From: Panulirus ornatus
Lineage: Eukaryota; Arthropoda; Malacostraca; Decapoda; Palinuridae
NCBI RefSeq assembly: GCF_036320965.1
Contig: NC_092271.1
Coordinates: 15,864,096-15,928,095, forward strand
Direction of reading: 5' to 3'
Length of the DNA: 64,000 nt
This document shows, in pieces, positions 11,690 to 23,400 of the stretch (its first letter is position 1; every line of letters begins with the position of its first letter). Both the position numbers and the translations under genes were made by a program. The notes under the pieces are model-generated. The model made no database searches. It had not been told where the DNA came from and saw only the letters and a list, made by a program, of their open reading frames with translations.

Positions 11690-13746
11690 TACTTTGTCGC
11701 TGTCTCCCGCGTTTGCGAGGTAGCGCAAGGAAACAGACGAAAGAAATGGCCCAACCCACCCCCATACACATGTATATACATACGTCCACACACGCAAATA
11801 TACATACCTACACAGCTTTCCATGGTTTACCCCAGACGCTTCACATGCCTTGATTCAATCCACTGACAGCACGTCAACCCCGGTATACCACATCGCTCCA
11901 ATTCACTCTATTCCTTGCCCTCCTTTCACCCTCCTGCATGTTCAGGCCCCGATCACACAAAATCTTTTTCACTCCATCTTTCCACCTCCAATTTGGTCTC
12001 CCTCTTCTCCTCGTTCCCTCCACCTCCGACACATATATCCTCTTGGTCAATCTTTCCTCACTCATTCTCTCCATGTGCCCAAACCACTTCAAAACACCCT
12101 CTTCTGCTCTCTCAACCATGCTCTTTTTATTTCCACACATCTCTCTTACCCTTACGTTACTCACTCGATCAAACCACCTCACACCACACACTGTCCTCAA
12201 ACATCTCATTTCCAGCACATCCATCCTCCTGCGCACAACTCTATCCATAGCCCACGCCTCGCAACCATACAACATTGTTGGAACCACTAGTCCTTCAAAC
12301 ATACCCATTTTTGATTTCCGAGATAATGTTCTCGACTTCCACACATTCTTCAAGGCCCCCAGAATTTTCGCCCCCTCCCCCACCCTATGATTCACTTCCG
12401 CTTCCATGGTTCCATCCGCTGCCAGATCCACTCCCAGACATCTAAAACACTTTACTTCCTCCAGTTTTTCTTCACTCAAATTTACCTCCCAATTGACTTG
12501 ACCCTCAACCCTACTGTACCTTCCTCTTATTCACATTTACTCTTAACTTTCTTCTTTCACACACTTTACCAAACTCCGTCACCAGCTTCTGCAGTTTCTC
12601 ACATGAATCAGCCACCAGCGCTGTATCATCAGCGAACAACAACTGACTCACTTCCCAAGCTCTCTCATCCACAACAGACTTCATACTTGCCCCTCTTTCC
12701 AAAACTCTTGCATTTACCTCCCTAACAACCCCATCCATAAACAAATTAAACAACCAAGGAGACATCACACACCCCTGCCGCAAACCTACATTCACTGAGA
12801 ACCAATCACTTTCCTCTCTTCCTACATGTACACATGCCTTACATCCTCGATAAAAACTTTTCACTGCTTCTAATAACTTTCCTCCCACACCATATATTCT
12901 TAATACCTTCCACAGAGCATCTCTATCAACTCTATCATATGCCTTCTCCAGATCCATAAATGCTACATACAAATCCATTTGCTTTTCTAAGTATTTCTCA
13001 CATACATTCTTCAAAGCAAACACCTGATCCACACATCCTCTACCCCTTCTGAAACCACACTGCTCTTCCCCAATCTGATGCTCTGTACATGCCTTCACCC
13101 TCTCAATCAATACCCTCCCATATAATTTACCAGGAATACTCAACAAACTTATACCTCTGTAATTTGAGCACTCACTCTTATCCCCTTTGCCTTTGTACAA
13201 TGGCACTATGCACGCATTCCGCCAATCCTCAGGCACCTCACCATGAGTCATACATACATTAAATAACCTTACCAACCAGTCAACAATACAGTCACCCCCT
13301 TTTTTAATAAATTCCACTGCAATACCATCCAAACCTGCTGCCTTGCCGGCTTTCATCTTCCGCAAAGCTTTTACTACCTCTTCTCTGTTTACCAAATCAT
13401 TTTCCCTAACCCTCTCACTTTGCACACCACCTCGACCAAAACACCCTATATCTGCCACTCTATCATCAAACACATTCAACAAACCTTCAAAATACTCACT
13501 CCATCTCCTTCTCACATCACCACTACTTGTTATCACCTCCCCATTTGCGCCCTTCACTGAAGTTCCCATTTGCTCCCTTGTCTTACGCACTTTATTTACC
13601 TCCTTCCAGAACATCTTTTTATTCTCCCTAAAATTTAATGATACTCTCTCACCCCAACTCTCATTTGCCCTTTTTTTCACCTCTTGCACCTTTCTCTTGA
13701 CCTCCTGTCTCTTTCTTTTATACATCTCCCACATTTATACATCTCA
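11690..13746 (-). mobile_element. Near-complete LINE-A RT copy, short 3' UTR type
   Basis: Two long minus-strand frames, 12511-13734 (407 aa) and 11874-12479 (201 aa), together form linker, RT and thumb/connection. The first keeps [62 protein letters not shown] and the catalytic LLFADDTALVA. A small deletion near 12520 shifts the frame just after the NVNK motif. The second holds YGCEAWAMD and GRPNWRWKDGVKKIL and ends at VVYRG by a TGA shared with other short-UTR copies. The 3' UTR (11690-11870) lacks about 370 bases present in long-type copies. No endonuclease. This is one of the youngest copies in the window. Confidence 0.92.
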
Positions 13747-14030
13747 ACAAACTTATACCTCTGTAATTTGAGCACTCACTCTTATCCCCTTTGCCTTTGT
13801 ACAATGGCACTATGCACGCATTCCGCCAATCCTCAGGCACCTCACCATGAGTCACACATACATTAAATAACCTTACCAACCAGTCAACAATACAGTCACC
13901 CCCTTTTTTAATAAATTCCACTGCAATACCATCCAAACCTGCTGCCTTGCCAGCTTTCATCTTCCGCAAAGCTTTCACTACCTCTTCTCTGTTTACCAAA
14001 TCATTTTCCCTAACCCTCTCACTTTGCATA
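13747..14030 (-). mobile_element. Second partial LINE-A RT piece abutting the first
   Basis: Sequence 13747-14029 repeats 13137-13431 almost base for base (minus-strand frame with SERVRENDLVNREEVVKALR to NYRGISLL). It is therefore an extra RT segment next to the 11690-13746 copy and ends in a short TA run. It may be an internal tandem duplication or an independent truncated copy. Confidence 0.85.
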
Positions 14031-14046
14031 TATATATATATATATG

Positions 14047-14263
14047 TTCTTTTCTTTCTTTCAAACTATTCGCTATTTCCCGCGCTAGCAAGGTAGCGTT
14101 AAGAACAGAGGACTGGGCCTCTGAGGGAATATCCTCACCTGGCCTCGTTCTCTGTTCCGTCTTTTGGAGAATTAAAAAAAAACGAGAGGGGAGGATTTCC
14201 AGCCAGTCGCCTCCTACGACACGCAGGGAATACCTGGGAAGTATTCTTTCTACCCTATTAGCA
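14047..14263 (-). mobile_element. SID element, minus strand
   Basis: Inverted SID order: TTTCTTTCAAACTATTCGC, CGCGCTAGCAAGGTAGCG, CAGAGGACTGGGCCTCTGAG, T/A-run, GAGAGGGGAGGATTTCCAGC, ACGACACGCAGGGAATAC, GAAGTATTCTTTCTACCC. A small deletion removes part of the GC-rich block near 14203. Confidence 0.88.
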
Positions 14264-14269
14264 ATTTAG

Positions 14270-15300
14270 ATATGGGAATAACCAGTGACTTTAGTAAATT
14301 TGCCAATAATACATAAATAAGGACCTTAATGGACTCAGATGAAAATTCAGTGACTTTGCAGAGGGACTTAAATAGATTATCCGAATGGGCAGGTACATGG
14401 TAAATGGAATTCATCATAGATCAATACACAACACTTAGTGTGGGTAAAAAGAACACTGATTACAAACTGGACAGTATTACTATTGGTCAAACAGAATGCA
14501 AAAGAGATTTAGGGGTACTGGTGAGCTAGGATCTTAGGCTGTTGCAACAATGCATTAAAGTGTGTAGTACACAACACTTAGTGTGGGTAAAGAGAAGAAC
14601 GCTGATTACAAACCGGACAATATTACTATTGGTAAAACAGAAAGCGAAAAAGATTTAGGGGTACCGGTGAGCTAGGATCTTAAGCTGTGGCAACAATGCA
14701 TTAAAGTATGTAATAAGGCTAAAAGGATGTCAGGGTTCACTAATAGGACTCTTAGCAATAAAACTCCTGGAGTAGTATTGTAACTTTATCTTGTGATGGT
14801 AAGACTACACCTGGATTATGCAGTACAGTTTTGGGCTCAATACTATGCAGCTGATATAGATTGTTTAGAGCACAAAGGTGAATGACAAAAATGATCCCTG
14901 GAATTAGAAACGTCACACGAACAAAGGTTAAAAAGACTGAATTCACACTCACTTAAGAGGAGGAGGGTTAGAGGGGATGTGATTGAGGATTCTAAGTGGG
15001 TGAAGGGCATTAATAGAGGTAACATTATCAAAGTTCATAGAATGGCACCACCAGCTGGGACAAGAAATAAAGGCTTTGAATTGGAAAAAAATACTCAGGT
15101 TGGATGTTGGTAAATATTGGTTCAGGAATAGGGTAGCAGATTTAAGGAACAAGCTGCCAAGAACAGTATTGGAAACTAGGTCTCCAGATAGCTTTAAACA
15201 AAGGTTAGATGTGTTTATGGACTCAGCCGGTTGGTTGTAAGGTGGACAGACTCAGGACGTGCCTAGCATAAGCCTAAAGGCCTCTTGCAGTGTCCTCACT
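14270..15300 (+). mobile_element. Decayed jockey/CR1-like non-LTR element, RT C-terminal part
   Basis: Broken plus-strand frames preserve the order of the C-terminal RT region of common arthropod non-LTR elements: DLNRLSEWAGTW-like (near 14370), TTLSVGKKN, a DLGVLV motif, LHLDYAVQFWAQYY (near 14810), RTKVKKT, GINRGNI (near 15010) and a SFKQRLDVFMD-like end (near 15200). It ends with GGCCTCTTGCAGTGTCC. An internal direct repeat (about 14426-14540 and 14569-14700, period ~143) duplicates the segment starting ACACAACACTTAGTGTGGG. Assignment to jockey or CR1 is inference. Confidence 0.7.
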
Positions 15301-15404
15301 TCTTATGTTATCAAAAATCAGATATAAGCAGAAAAAATTTTCCCAATAAACATATACTCATAATCACTGTAGTGCACTATAATTTACCATACAACATCAC
15401 TCAC

Positions 15405-15614
15405 TTGGTAGTTCTGGTGGTAAAAGTGCAGAAATACCCGTTCCTGTAGCCACTGCAGGAGTGGCAATTGGTTGCGGCACAATTGTAGTAATTGGCCCAG
15501 GTGCTGGCGTAGGTCCAGGGGGTAACGTCACGGGGCGGGGCACCGGGGGGCCAGCTGGTCCTGGGGGTCCCCCCGGGCCTGTTGGAGGACCGGGGGGGCC
15601 AGGAGGACCAGGTG
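15405..15614 (-). CDS. AGO1: Argonaute-1 exon 2 (Gly/Pro-rich N-terminal tail)
   Basis: This exon encodes 69 whole codons rich in G and P (PGPPGPPGPP, TGPGGPPGPAGPP), then TLPPGPTPAPGP, IVPQPIATPAV and ALLPPELP. The acceptor is CTTTTTCTTTTTAG on the minus strand (15615 upward) and the donor is GTGAGTG (15404 downward). The exon enters with two bases (CA), completing the C left by exon 1, and leaves one base (A), which joins CC of exon 3 to give Thr. The spliced join reads PPELP-T-FVAPRRP. Such a variable low-complexity tail before the N domain is usual in arthropod AGO1. Read alone it could be mistaken for collagen. Confidence 0.9.
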
Positions 15615-15669
15615 CTAAAAAGAAAAAGAAAACAGAAACCATTAAAAATTTCAATTAATATATATGTAT

Positions 15670-16318
15670 ACATATAAAAGCAACTTCACTTCATACCATT
15701 CATTACCCTTTCTCAAATCTCTACATGCTGTTTTCCACATAACACATGAAAACACTACTTCCCTAGACATTACACCATTCACCCTCACCCATTTCCAGTT
15801 TCGTCTGTTCTTACCTCAAGCTACTCTTATCCAAACTCTAGGAATCTCCACAAACCTTTCTTCCAAGCTCACTTTCATATGTAAAAGTATACATATAAAA
15901 GCAACTTCATTTCATACCACCATTCGTTACCCTTTCTCAAATCTCTATGTGCTGTTTTCCACATAACACATGAAAACACTACTTCCCTAGACATTACACC
16001 ATTCACCTCTCACCCATTTCCAATTTCATCTGTTCTTACCTCAAGCTACTCTTATTCAAACTCTAGGAATCTCCAAAAACAAACCTTTTTTCCAAGCTCA
16101 TTTTCATATGTATATGTACACATATACAAGCAACTTCACTTCATACCACCATTCGTTACCCTTTCTCAAATCTCTATGTGCTGTTTTCCACATAACACAT
16201 GAAAACACTACTTCCCTAGACATTACACCATTCACCCCTCACCCATTTCCAGTTTTGTCTGTTCTTACCTCAAGCTACTCTTATCCAAACTCTAGGAATC
16301 TCCACAAGCTCACTTTCA
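15670..16318. repeat. Three-copy ~225-base tandem repeat
   Basis: Units start near 15677, 15897 and 16127 at AAGCAACTTCA(C/T)TTCATACC and run through CTGTTTTCCACATAACACATG, CTAGACATTACACCATTCACC and CTCAAGCTACTC to CTAGGAATCTCCA. The copies differ by small indels and about one base in twenty. The array lies in AGO1 intron 1 close to exon 2. Confidence 0.85.
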
Positions 16319-17210
16319 CCATTCTCTTCCCATCCATCATCACCTCTTCTCTTTAAGCCACTACAAGCTTTCACACTTGCTTCCACAAAGAGATGATAAA
16401 TCATCTCATATGTTGTCCCCTCAGCCCATTCATATGCCACAGTCTTTCCTTTGCAACCTTCAATTGCATCCAAAAGTCCCTCCTTCACAAGCCTATCATA
16501 CATACATGAGCTCACAGTCCATGGTCATCCCAACCACATTCAATATGTATGTACGCACCTTTCCCAAACCAAGTGAAAGTGAAAAGTGTGAGGTAAAGAT
16601 ACTTTTACAATAACAGGTTATCTTCCCTTTCTATTCAAAACTTCTATGCATCTACAAGGTAAGTTGTTACAGCCCCATTACTAGACTTGTACTCAGCTAT
16701 CCACATCCAGGCCCTAAAGACCTTTCCATGGTTTATCCCAGATGTTTCACATGCCCTTGTTCAGTCCAATGACAGCACGTCGACCCCGAAGTACCACATT
16801 GTTCCAATTCACTCTATTCCTTGCACACCTCTCACACTCCTGTATGTTCAGGCCCCAATAACTCAAAATCTCTTCACCCCATACTTTCACCTCCAGTTTG
16901 GTCTCCCACTTCTCCTTGCTCCCTCCATCTCTGACACATATATCCTCTTTGTTAATCTTCCCTCACTCAATCTCTCCAATGTCCAGACCATTTCCACACA
17001 CTCTCATATGGTGTCCCCTCAGCCCATTCATATGTAACAGTCTCCCCTTTACAACCTTCATTCGCATCCAAAAGTCCCTCCTTCACAAGCCTATCATACA
17101 TAAACAAGCTCATAGTTCATGATCATCTCTAACCACATTCAATATGTATGTATGCACCTTTCTTAAACCATGTGAAAGTGAAAAGTGTGAGGTAATGGTC
17201 CATGATTAAA
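16319..17210. repeat. Direct repeat pair enclosing a LINE-A 3' fragment
   Basis: The segment 16423-16597 (CAGCCCATTCATATG ... GCATCCAAAAGTCCCTCC ... AAGTGAAAAGTGTGAGG) recurs at 17017-17193. Between them 16684-17010 is a minus-strand LINE-A piece covering the start of the 3' UTR and the end of the ORF (CAGCACGTCGACCCC, TGTTCAGGCCCCAATAACTC). The two flanking copies are about 85-90% alike by eye. The minus-strand frame 16270-16515 in the first copy resembles no family I recognise. Confidence 0.65.
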
Positions 17211-17216
17211 GTTATG

Positions 17217-18606
17217 AAGGTAAAATTGCACTTCAGTAGGAGTTAATATCATTTTCATTTAACATGTAATTTTTCTATACGTGGCACGACATGTTTCATA
17301 GAGAAAATCCACCTCATCAATCGCCAGTACTTAACATCTAAATCCCAACATCAAAATAGAGTACAGCCGTCTAGTGTCTACCACTACACAGAACGACACA
17401 GTCTGACTTCACCCTCAATAACCATTAAAACGGAGAGTGATTGTGGGAGGTCACCTGGCAGAGGTCTTGAGCAACTTTATTATGCATTTTCGTGTTTTGT
17501 CAATTCTCTCATAATGATTTGGTCAATGATAAGATGGGCTTTAAAGTTGCCTGGGAGCAAATTAAAGTTTTTAGTATTGCCAATTAAGACAAATTCCATG
17601 GCATCCTATTCTTAGTAACTTATTTATGAAATATTTTGAGACTGAAATTCAAACTTAAATCAATAATCATCTGAAAGTCTGGTTTAGATATGTGGATGAT
17701 GTGGGGTCCCTGTGGCCATCTTCCTAAGATTGTGATGTTTTCTTTAATGAATTAAATAACATCTAACCCACCTTCAAATTCCAGACTGAATGAGAAAAAT
17801 ATGGCAAACTGCCCTTTCTTGATGTATCGATAACAAGAGAATCTGATAATATGTCCTTTAAGATCTACAGGAAGCCTACCAACTCTGAGACTTCTATTCA
17901 TTATTTCTCAGTTCACGATTCTTCAAAAAAAATGTCTGTAGCTATGTGTTTTTAAAAGCACTATGGGTATGTAATCCCATAGGTCTGGTAGGTAAATGTA
18001 GTCATATAAGACGTATCTTTAGGCATTATATTATCCAAGTGGTATGCAAACAAAGCTTACTGGAAAGCTGTTAGCCATCTTATGCCTCTTGTAACAAAAA
18101 TGTGACAAATGAGAATGTCTAAATGTTTAGTGATGCCCTATTCTCCCAACTTAGCTCATCTAAGACACGTTCTAATAAATAGTAGGCCAAATAGGACGTC
18201 ACTGAAGAGATGTCTTAACTGCTAATACTGAGAACTTCAGTTTGTTCCCAGGGAACTTTCAAGCCCATCCTATCATTAACCAAATCATTATGAGAACTGA
18301 CAAAGTACGAAAACACAAAAGTTGTTCAAGACACACCCAGCTACCCAGGTCAACCCCCACCATGTGACCCCATTTAATCACTCCCTTTTAACAGTTACTA
18401 CCCGTCAAGTTGGACAGTTTGTTGTTCTGTGTAATGGTAGACCCTACACAGCGGTACTCTGTTGTGATGTTGGGATTTAAATAACTTTATTAGGTACTGG
18501 CACCTGATGAGATGGATTGTGTCCATGAAACATGTCATGCCACGTGTATAAAAAATTACACAAGCAGAATATATATGAACTCCTACCAAAGTGCAATTTC
18601 ACCTTA
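17217..18606 (+). mobile_element. Penelope-like element with ~380-base inverted terminal repeats
   Basis: The left arm 17217-17592 (starting AAGGTAAAATTGCACTTC) matches the reverse complement of the right arm 18210-18606 (ending GAAGTGCAATTTCACCTTA-like) along its length, including CATGACATGTTTCAT and CAATTCTCATAATGATTTGG blocks. Between the arms, a broken plus-strand frame encodes WFRYVDDVGSLWPSS (RT motif C, near 17680), DCDVFFNELNN, KLPFLDVSITRESD and IYRKPTN (near 17875), the order typical of Penelope-like RT. Several in-frame stops and missing N-terminal RT motifs show it is dead and internally deleted. PLEs are known to carry terminal repeats in direct or inverted arrangement. No GIY-YIG domain was seen. 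Confidence 0.82.
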
Positions 18607-18612
18607 CTGGGA

Positions 18613-18724
18613 ATATCCTTACTAGGGCTCCCCTCTCTGTTTCTTCCTTTGTTAAAGTAAAAATGGAAGGAGAGGATTTCCAGCCCCCACTCCATCCCCC
18701 TCTAAGACACACAGGGAATACATA
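18613..18724 (-). mobile_element. LINE-A/SID 5'-end fragment
   Basis: Inverted order of the 5' half: CTCCCCTCTCTGTTTCTTCC, AAAATGGAAGGAGAGGATTT, CCAGCCCCCACTCC, CCCTCTAAGACACACAGGG, AATACATAG. It lies right after the Penelope-like element. It cannot be told whether it came from a full LINE or from a SID. Confidence 0.7.
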
Positions 18725-18911
18725 GATATGCTTAAGTTAAATCAATAAAATATGTTGTTACAGAACTTGAACATGACTTCATCTCACATATATTCTTCCT
18801 TCTCATGACTTATTTCACTTCTTTAGAGTGGGTTGTTATCCTGTCACCAAGTCTTGCATATGAGATAGTTCATAATCCTATCTCTATCTCTCCATATATA
18901 CATATATATCA

Positions 18912-19317
<406 letters not shown>

Positions 19318-19457
19318 ATTTTTTTATTATACTTTGTCGCTGTCTCCCGCCTTAGCGAGGTAGCGCAAGGAAACAGACGAAAGAATGGCCCAACCCACCA
19401 ACATACCAAGTATATACATACACTTCAACACACGCACATATACATACCTATACATCT

Positions 19458-19530
<73 letters not shown>

Positions 19531-19551
19531 CACACATATATATATATATAT
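19318..19551 (-). mobile_element. LINE-A 3' tail fragment running into (TA)n
   Basis: 19318-19461 reads the inverted tail (TTTGTCGCTGTCTCCCGCC, GCGAGGTAGCGCAAGG, AATGGCCCAACCCACC) and microsatellite up to ACCTATACATCTCAACA. 19462-19551 is (TA)n with a few AC units. Only the last ~150 bases of the LINE are present. Confidence 0.85.
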
Positions 19552-19866
19552 GGAATTACAATTCTTATTTATCATGTATGTAACTCTGCTTTACTTGTAA
19601 TGAAGCTTATTTGTCTATACACACTATTGTGTAATGAAATTGGTATGCAATTAGGCTGTCTTTGATTTGAACGACTGATATTGAAATTTTTTCTAAAAAA
19701 GTGTATTTTCCTAAAAAATCATAAATTCACTCAATCTGTGGCCTATCAGATTCACAATATCCAGTAGCTTAGAGGAAGTGTTTCCTGTAAATATTTTTAG
19801 TGAATGTTTATTGAATGTTATATATAGTATATATTTACATATATTACAAATAATTGACAACTAAAA

Positions 19867-19967
19867 CCTGGGGATAGGGGAGAAAGAATACTTCCCACGT
19901 ATTCCCTGCGTGTCGTAGAAGGCGACTAAAAGGGAAGGGAGCGGGGGGCTGGAAATCCTCCCCTCTC

Positions 19968-20001
<34 letters not shown>

Positions 20002-20129
20002 CCAAAAGAAGGAACAGAGAAGGGGGCCAGGTGAGGGTATTCCCTCAAAGGCCCAGTCCTCTGTTCTTAACGCTACCTCGCTATCGCGGGAAATGGCGAA
20101 TAGTATGAAAAAAAAAAAAAAAAAAAAGG
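19867..20129 (+). mobile_element. SID element with long T and A runs
   Basis: Starts CCTGGGGATAGGGG and shows every SID block. The internal T-run has grown to about 32 bases (19969-20000) and the 3' end has an 18-base A run (20109-20127). The tail reads CGCTACCTCGCTATCGCGGGA. About 250 bases of ordinary intron precede it. Confidence 0.92.
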
Positions 20130-20421
20130 TATATAAAACACTCTGACATGTTTATGTTTGTTCAAACCACAATCTATAGCTCCTTATTCCTTAGTCATTG
20201 AAAATCCAAAACCTTCTTATTGTTTGGTCCTCTTAATTGAATTTTTTTGTTTTTAACCCTTATGTTTAGCAAGTATTCAGGAAAATTGTAAAATTAGGTT
20301 TAACATAATTTTATATGTTGTGAAATGTATTTATGGACCATACATGAATCTTGGATTTGATGATGGTCTGGGTAATCATTTAGTTGTTTTATATCATGAT
20401 GTCATATAAACATACGAAAGA

Positions 20422-20860
20422 GCATTCAATCCAAATGGAAATCTTAGGTCCATTCCATCAGTATTCATGTTTGTTTCACTGTTAAACATGAAATGCCTTT
20501 CATTTATTAATAATCTATGTGTGTCATCTGTGTACGTTGAAAGCCTTACGTTAGCTAGTTAACTTTTGAATTCCTACTCAAATTATTACTGCAGATGATA
20601 GTTTCTTTTAACCCTTTCACTGTACCAGTCTTAACATCCACTGTACACTCTGTGTACAGGATATTCTCAAGCATTCTAAAAAGATGTTTCTTTAAGTATT
20701 CAGTCCAAATGGAAATCTTAGGTCCATTCCATCAGTATTTATGTATGTTTCACTGTAAAACTTGAAATCTCTATCATTTATTGATAATCTATGTGTTTCA
20801 TCAATGTATGTTGAAAGCTTTTAGTTAACTAGTTAACTTTGAATTCCTGCACATATTATT
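20422..20860. repeat. Direct repeat of ~155 bases, spaced ~275
   Basis: 20424-20585 and 20697-20860 share ATTCA(A/G)TCCAAATGGAAATC, TTAGGTCCATTCCATCAG, TTTCACTGT and the ending AGTTAACTTTTGAATTCCT. It is a diverged local duplication in AGO1 intron 1. The rest of 20130-20420 shows nothing recognisable. Confidence 0.75.
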
Positions 20861-20862
20861 AC

Positions 20863-20925
20863 TGTTTCCTTGCACTACCTCGCTAACGCGGGAGACAGCG
20901 ACAAAGCAAAATGAATAAATAGATA
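20863..20925 (+). mobile_element. Isolated LINE-A 3' tail
   Basis: Only the last ~60 bases of the family are present: GTTTCCTTGCACTACCTCGC, TAACGCGGGAGACAGCGAC, AAAGCAAAATGAATAAATAG. An extreme 5' truncation. Confidence 0.8.
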
Positions 20926-20933
20926 AATATATA

Positions 20934-21168
20934 TAGGGGAGAAAGAACACTTCCCACGTATTCCCTGCATGTCGTAGAAGGCGACTAAAAGGGAAGGGAG
21001 CGGGGGGCTGGAAATCCTCCCCTCTCATTTTTTTTTAAATTTTCCAAAAGAAGGAACAGAGAAGGGGGCCATATGAGGATATTCCCTCAAAGGCCCAGTC
21101 CTCTGTTCTTAACGCTACCTCGCTAATGCGGGAAATGGCGAATAGTATGAAAAAAAAATATATATATG
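20934..21168 (+). mobile_element. SID element
   Basis: Starts GGGGAGAAAGAACACTTCCC, lacking about 12 leading bases, and contains all inner blocks and the tail CGCTACCTCGCTAATGCGGGA plus AATGGCGAATAGTATG and A-run. Confidence 0.9.
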
Positions 21169-21169
21169 G

Positions 21170-21305
21170 AAAGCTGTGTAGGTATGTATATTTGCGTGTG
21201 TGAACGTATGTATATACATGTGTATGGGGGGGGGTGGGCCATTTCTTTCGTCTGTTTCCTTGCGCTACCTCGCAAACGCGGGAGACAGCGACAAAGTATA
21301 AAAAA
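21170..21305 (+). mobile_element. LINE-A 3' tail, short-UTR type
   Basis: GGAAAGCTGTGTAGGTATG is the junction that marks the short 3' UTR form. It is followed by TTTGCGTGTGTGAACG, GGGCCATTTCTTTCGTCTG and the tail ending GACAGCGACAAAGTATAAAA. Confidence 0.85.

Positions 21306-21973
<668 letters not shown>

Positions 21974-22029
<56 letters not shown>
21974..22029. repeat. (TA)n microsatellite
   Basis: Pure TA joining the truncated 5' edge of a minus-strand LINE-A to the 5' edge of a SID. Confidence 0.97.
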
Positions 22030-22031
<2 letters not shown>

Positions 22032-22259
22032 CCCTGGGGATAGGGGAGAAAGAATACTTCCCACGTATTCCCTGCGTGTCGTAGAGGGCGACTAAAAGGG
22101 GAGGGAGAGGGGGCTGGAAATCCTCCCCTCTCGTATTTTTTTTCCCCCAAAAAAAGAAGGAACAGAGAAGGGGGCCAGGGGAGGATATTCCCTCAGAGGC
22201 CCAGTCCTCTGTTCTTAACGCTACCTCGCTAGCGCAGAAATGGCGAATAGTTTGAAAGA

Positions 22260-22260
<1 letters not shown>
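22030..22260 (+). mobile_element. SID element
   Basis: Full copy from TCCCTGGGGATAGGGGAG to CGCTACCTCGCTAGCGCAG and AATGGCGAATAGTTTGAAAG. It lies between two TA arrays. Confidence 0.92.

Positions 22261-22261
<1 letters not shown>

Positions 22262-22332
<71 letters not shown>
22262..22332. repeat. (TA)n microsatellite
   Basis: TA array following the SID 3' end and preceding a plus-strand LINE-A fragment. Confidence 0.95.
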
Positions 22333-22335
<3 letters not shown>

Positions 22336-22344
22336 TTTTCTATT

Positions 22345-23110
22345 TATGTACGGTTGCGAGGCATGGGCTATGGATAGAGTTGTGCACAGGAGGGTGGATG
22401 TGCTGGAAATGAGATGTTTCAAGACAATATGTGGTGTGAGGTGATTTGATCGAGTAAGTAATGTAAGGGTAAGAGAGATGTGTGGAAATAAAAAGAGCGT
22501 GGTTGAGAGAGCAGAAAAGGGTATTTTGAAATGGTTTGGGCACATGGAGAAAATGAGTGAGGAAAGATTGACCAAGTGGATATATGTGTCGGAGGTGGAG
22601 GGAATGAGGAGAAGTGGGAGACCAAATTGGAGGTGGAAAGATGGAGTGAAAAAATTTTTGAGTGATCGGGGCCTGAACATGCAGGAGGGCGAAAGGCGGG
22701 AAAGGAATAAGAGTGAATTGGATCGATGTGGTATACCGGGGTCGACGTGCTGTCAATGGATTGAATCAGGGCATGTGATGCATCTGGGGTAAACCATGAA
22801 AAGTTCTGTGGGGCCTGGATGTGGAAAGGGAGCTCTGGTTTCGGGCATTATTACATGACAGCTAGAGACTGAGTGTGAACGAATGGGGCCTTTGTTGTCT
22901 TTTCCTAGCACTACCTCGCACACATGAGGGGGGAGGGGGATGTTATTCCATGTGGCGATGGGAATAAATAAAGGCAGACAGTATGAATTATGTACATGTG
23001 TATATATGTATATGTCTGTGTGTGTATATATATGTGTACATTGAGATGTATAGGTATGTATATTTGCGTGTGTGGACGTGTATGTATATACATGTGTATG
23101 GGGGTGGGTT
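22345..23110 (+). mobile_element. LINE-A 3' fragment, long-UTR type
   Basis: Begins at YGCEAWAMDRVV in the connection region and shows TGA in place of Trp at VR(W)FDRV. It continues through MEKMSEERLTKW and GRPNWRWKDGVKK to the ORF end (with small shifts), then the long 3' UTR (GGGGCCTGGATGTGG, CAGCTAGAGACTGAGTG, GGCAGACAGTATGAATTATG). It breaks at about 23110 inside GGGTGGGTTGG, where another copy begins. Confidence 0.88.
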
Positions 23111-23384
23111 GGAAAAAATTTTGTGTGATCGGGGCCTGAACATGCAGGAGGGTGAAAGGAGGGCAAGGAATAGAGTGAATTGGATCGATGTGGTATACCG
23201 GGGTTGACGTGCTGTCAGTGGATTGAATCAGGGCATGTGAAGCGTCTGGGGTAAACCATGGAAAGCTGTGTAGGTATGTATATTCGTGTGTGTGGACGTG
23301 TATGTATATACATGTGTATGGGGGTGGGTTGGGCCATTTCTTTCGTCTGTTTCCTTGCGCTACCTCGCAAACACGGGAGACAGC

Positions 23385-23395
<11 letters not shown>
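23111..23395 (+). mobile_element. LINE-A ORF end and short 3' UTR, fused to preceding copy
   Basis: Starts in the middle of the ORF (AAAAATTTTGTGTGATCGGG, encoding KILCDRGLNMQEGERRAR), runs to VVYRG-stop, then has the short 3' UTR and tail ending GAGACAGC plus an A-run. It joins 22345-23110 with no spacer, which suggests recombination or template switching between copies. Confidence 0.85.

Positions 23396-23400
<5 letters not shown>

Noticed and set aside
11690..11760. tRNA gene or tRNA-derived SINE from the GGTAGCGC stem-loop
   Set aside because: No cloverleaf, anticodon arm or B box could be placed. The sequence is the LINE-A tail.
15397..15673. Collagen gene at the Gly/Pro-rich exon
   Set aside because: The Gly-X-Y pattern is short and irregular, and the splice phases fit AGO1 exons 1 and 3 exactly.
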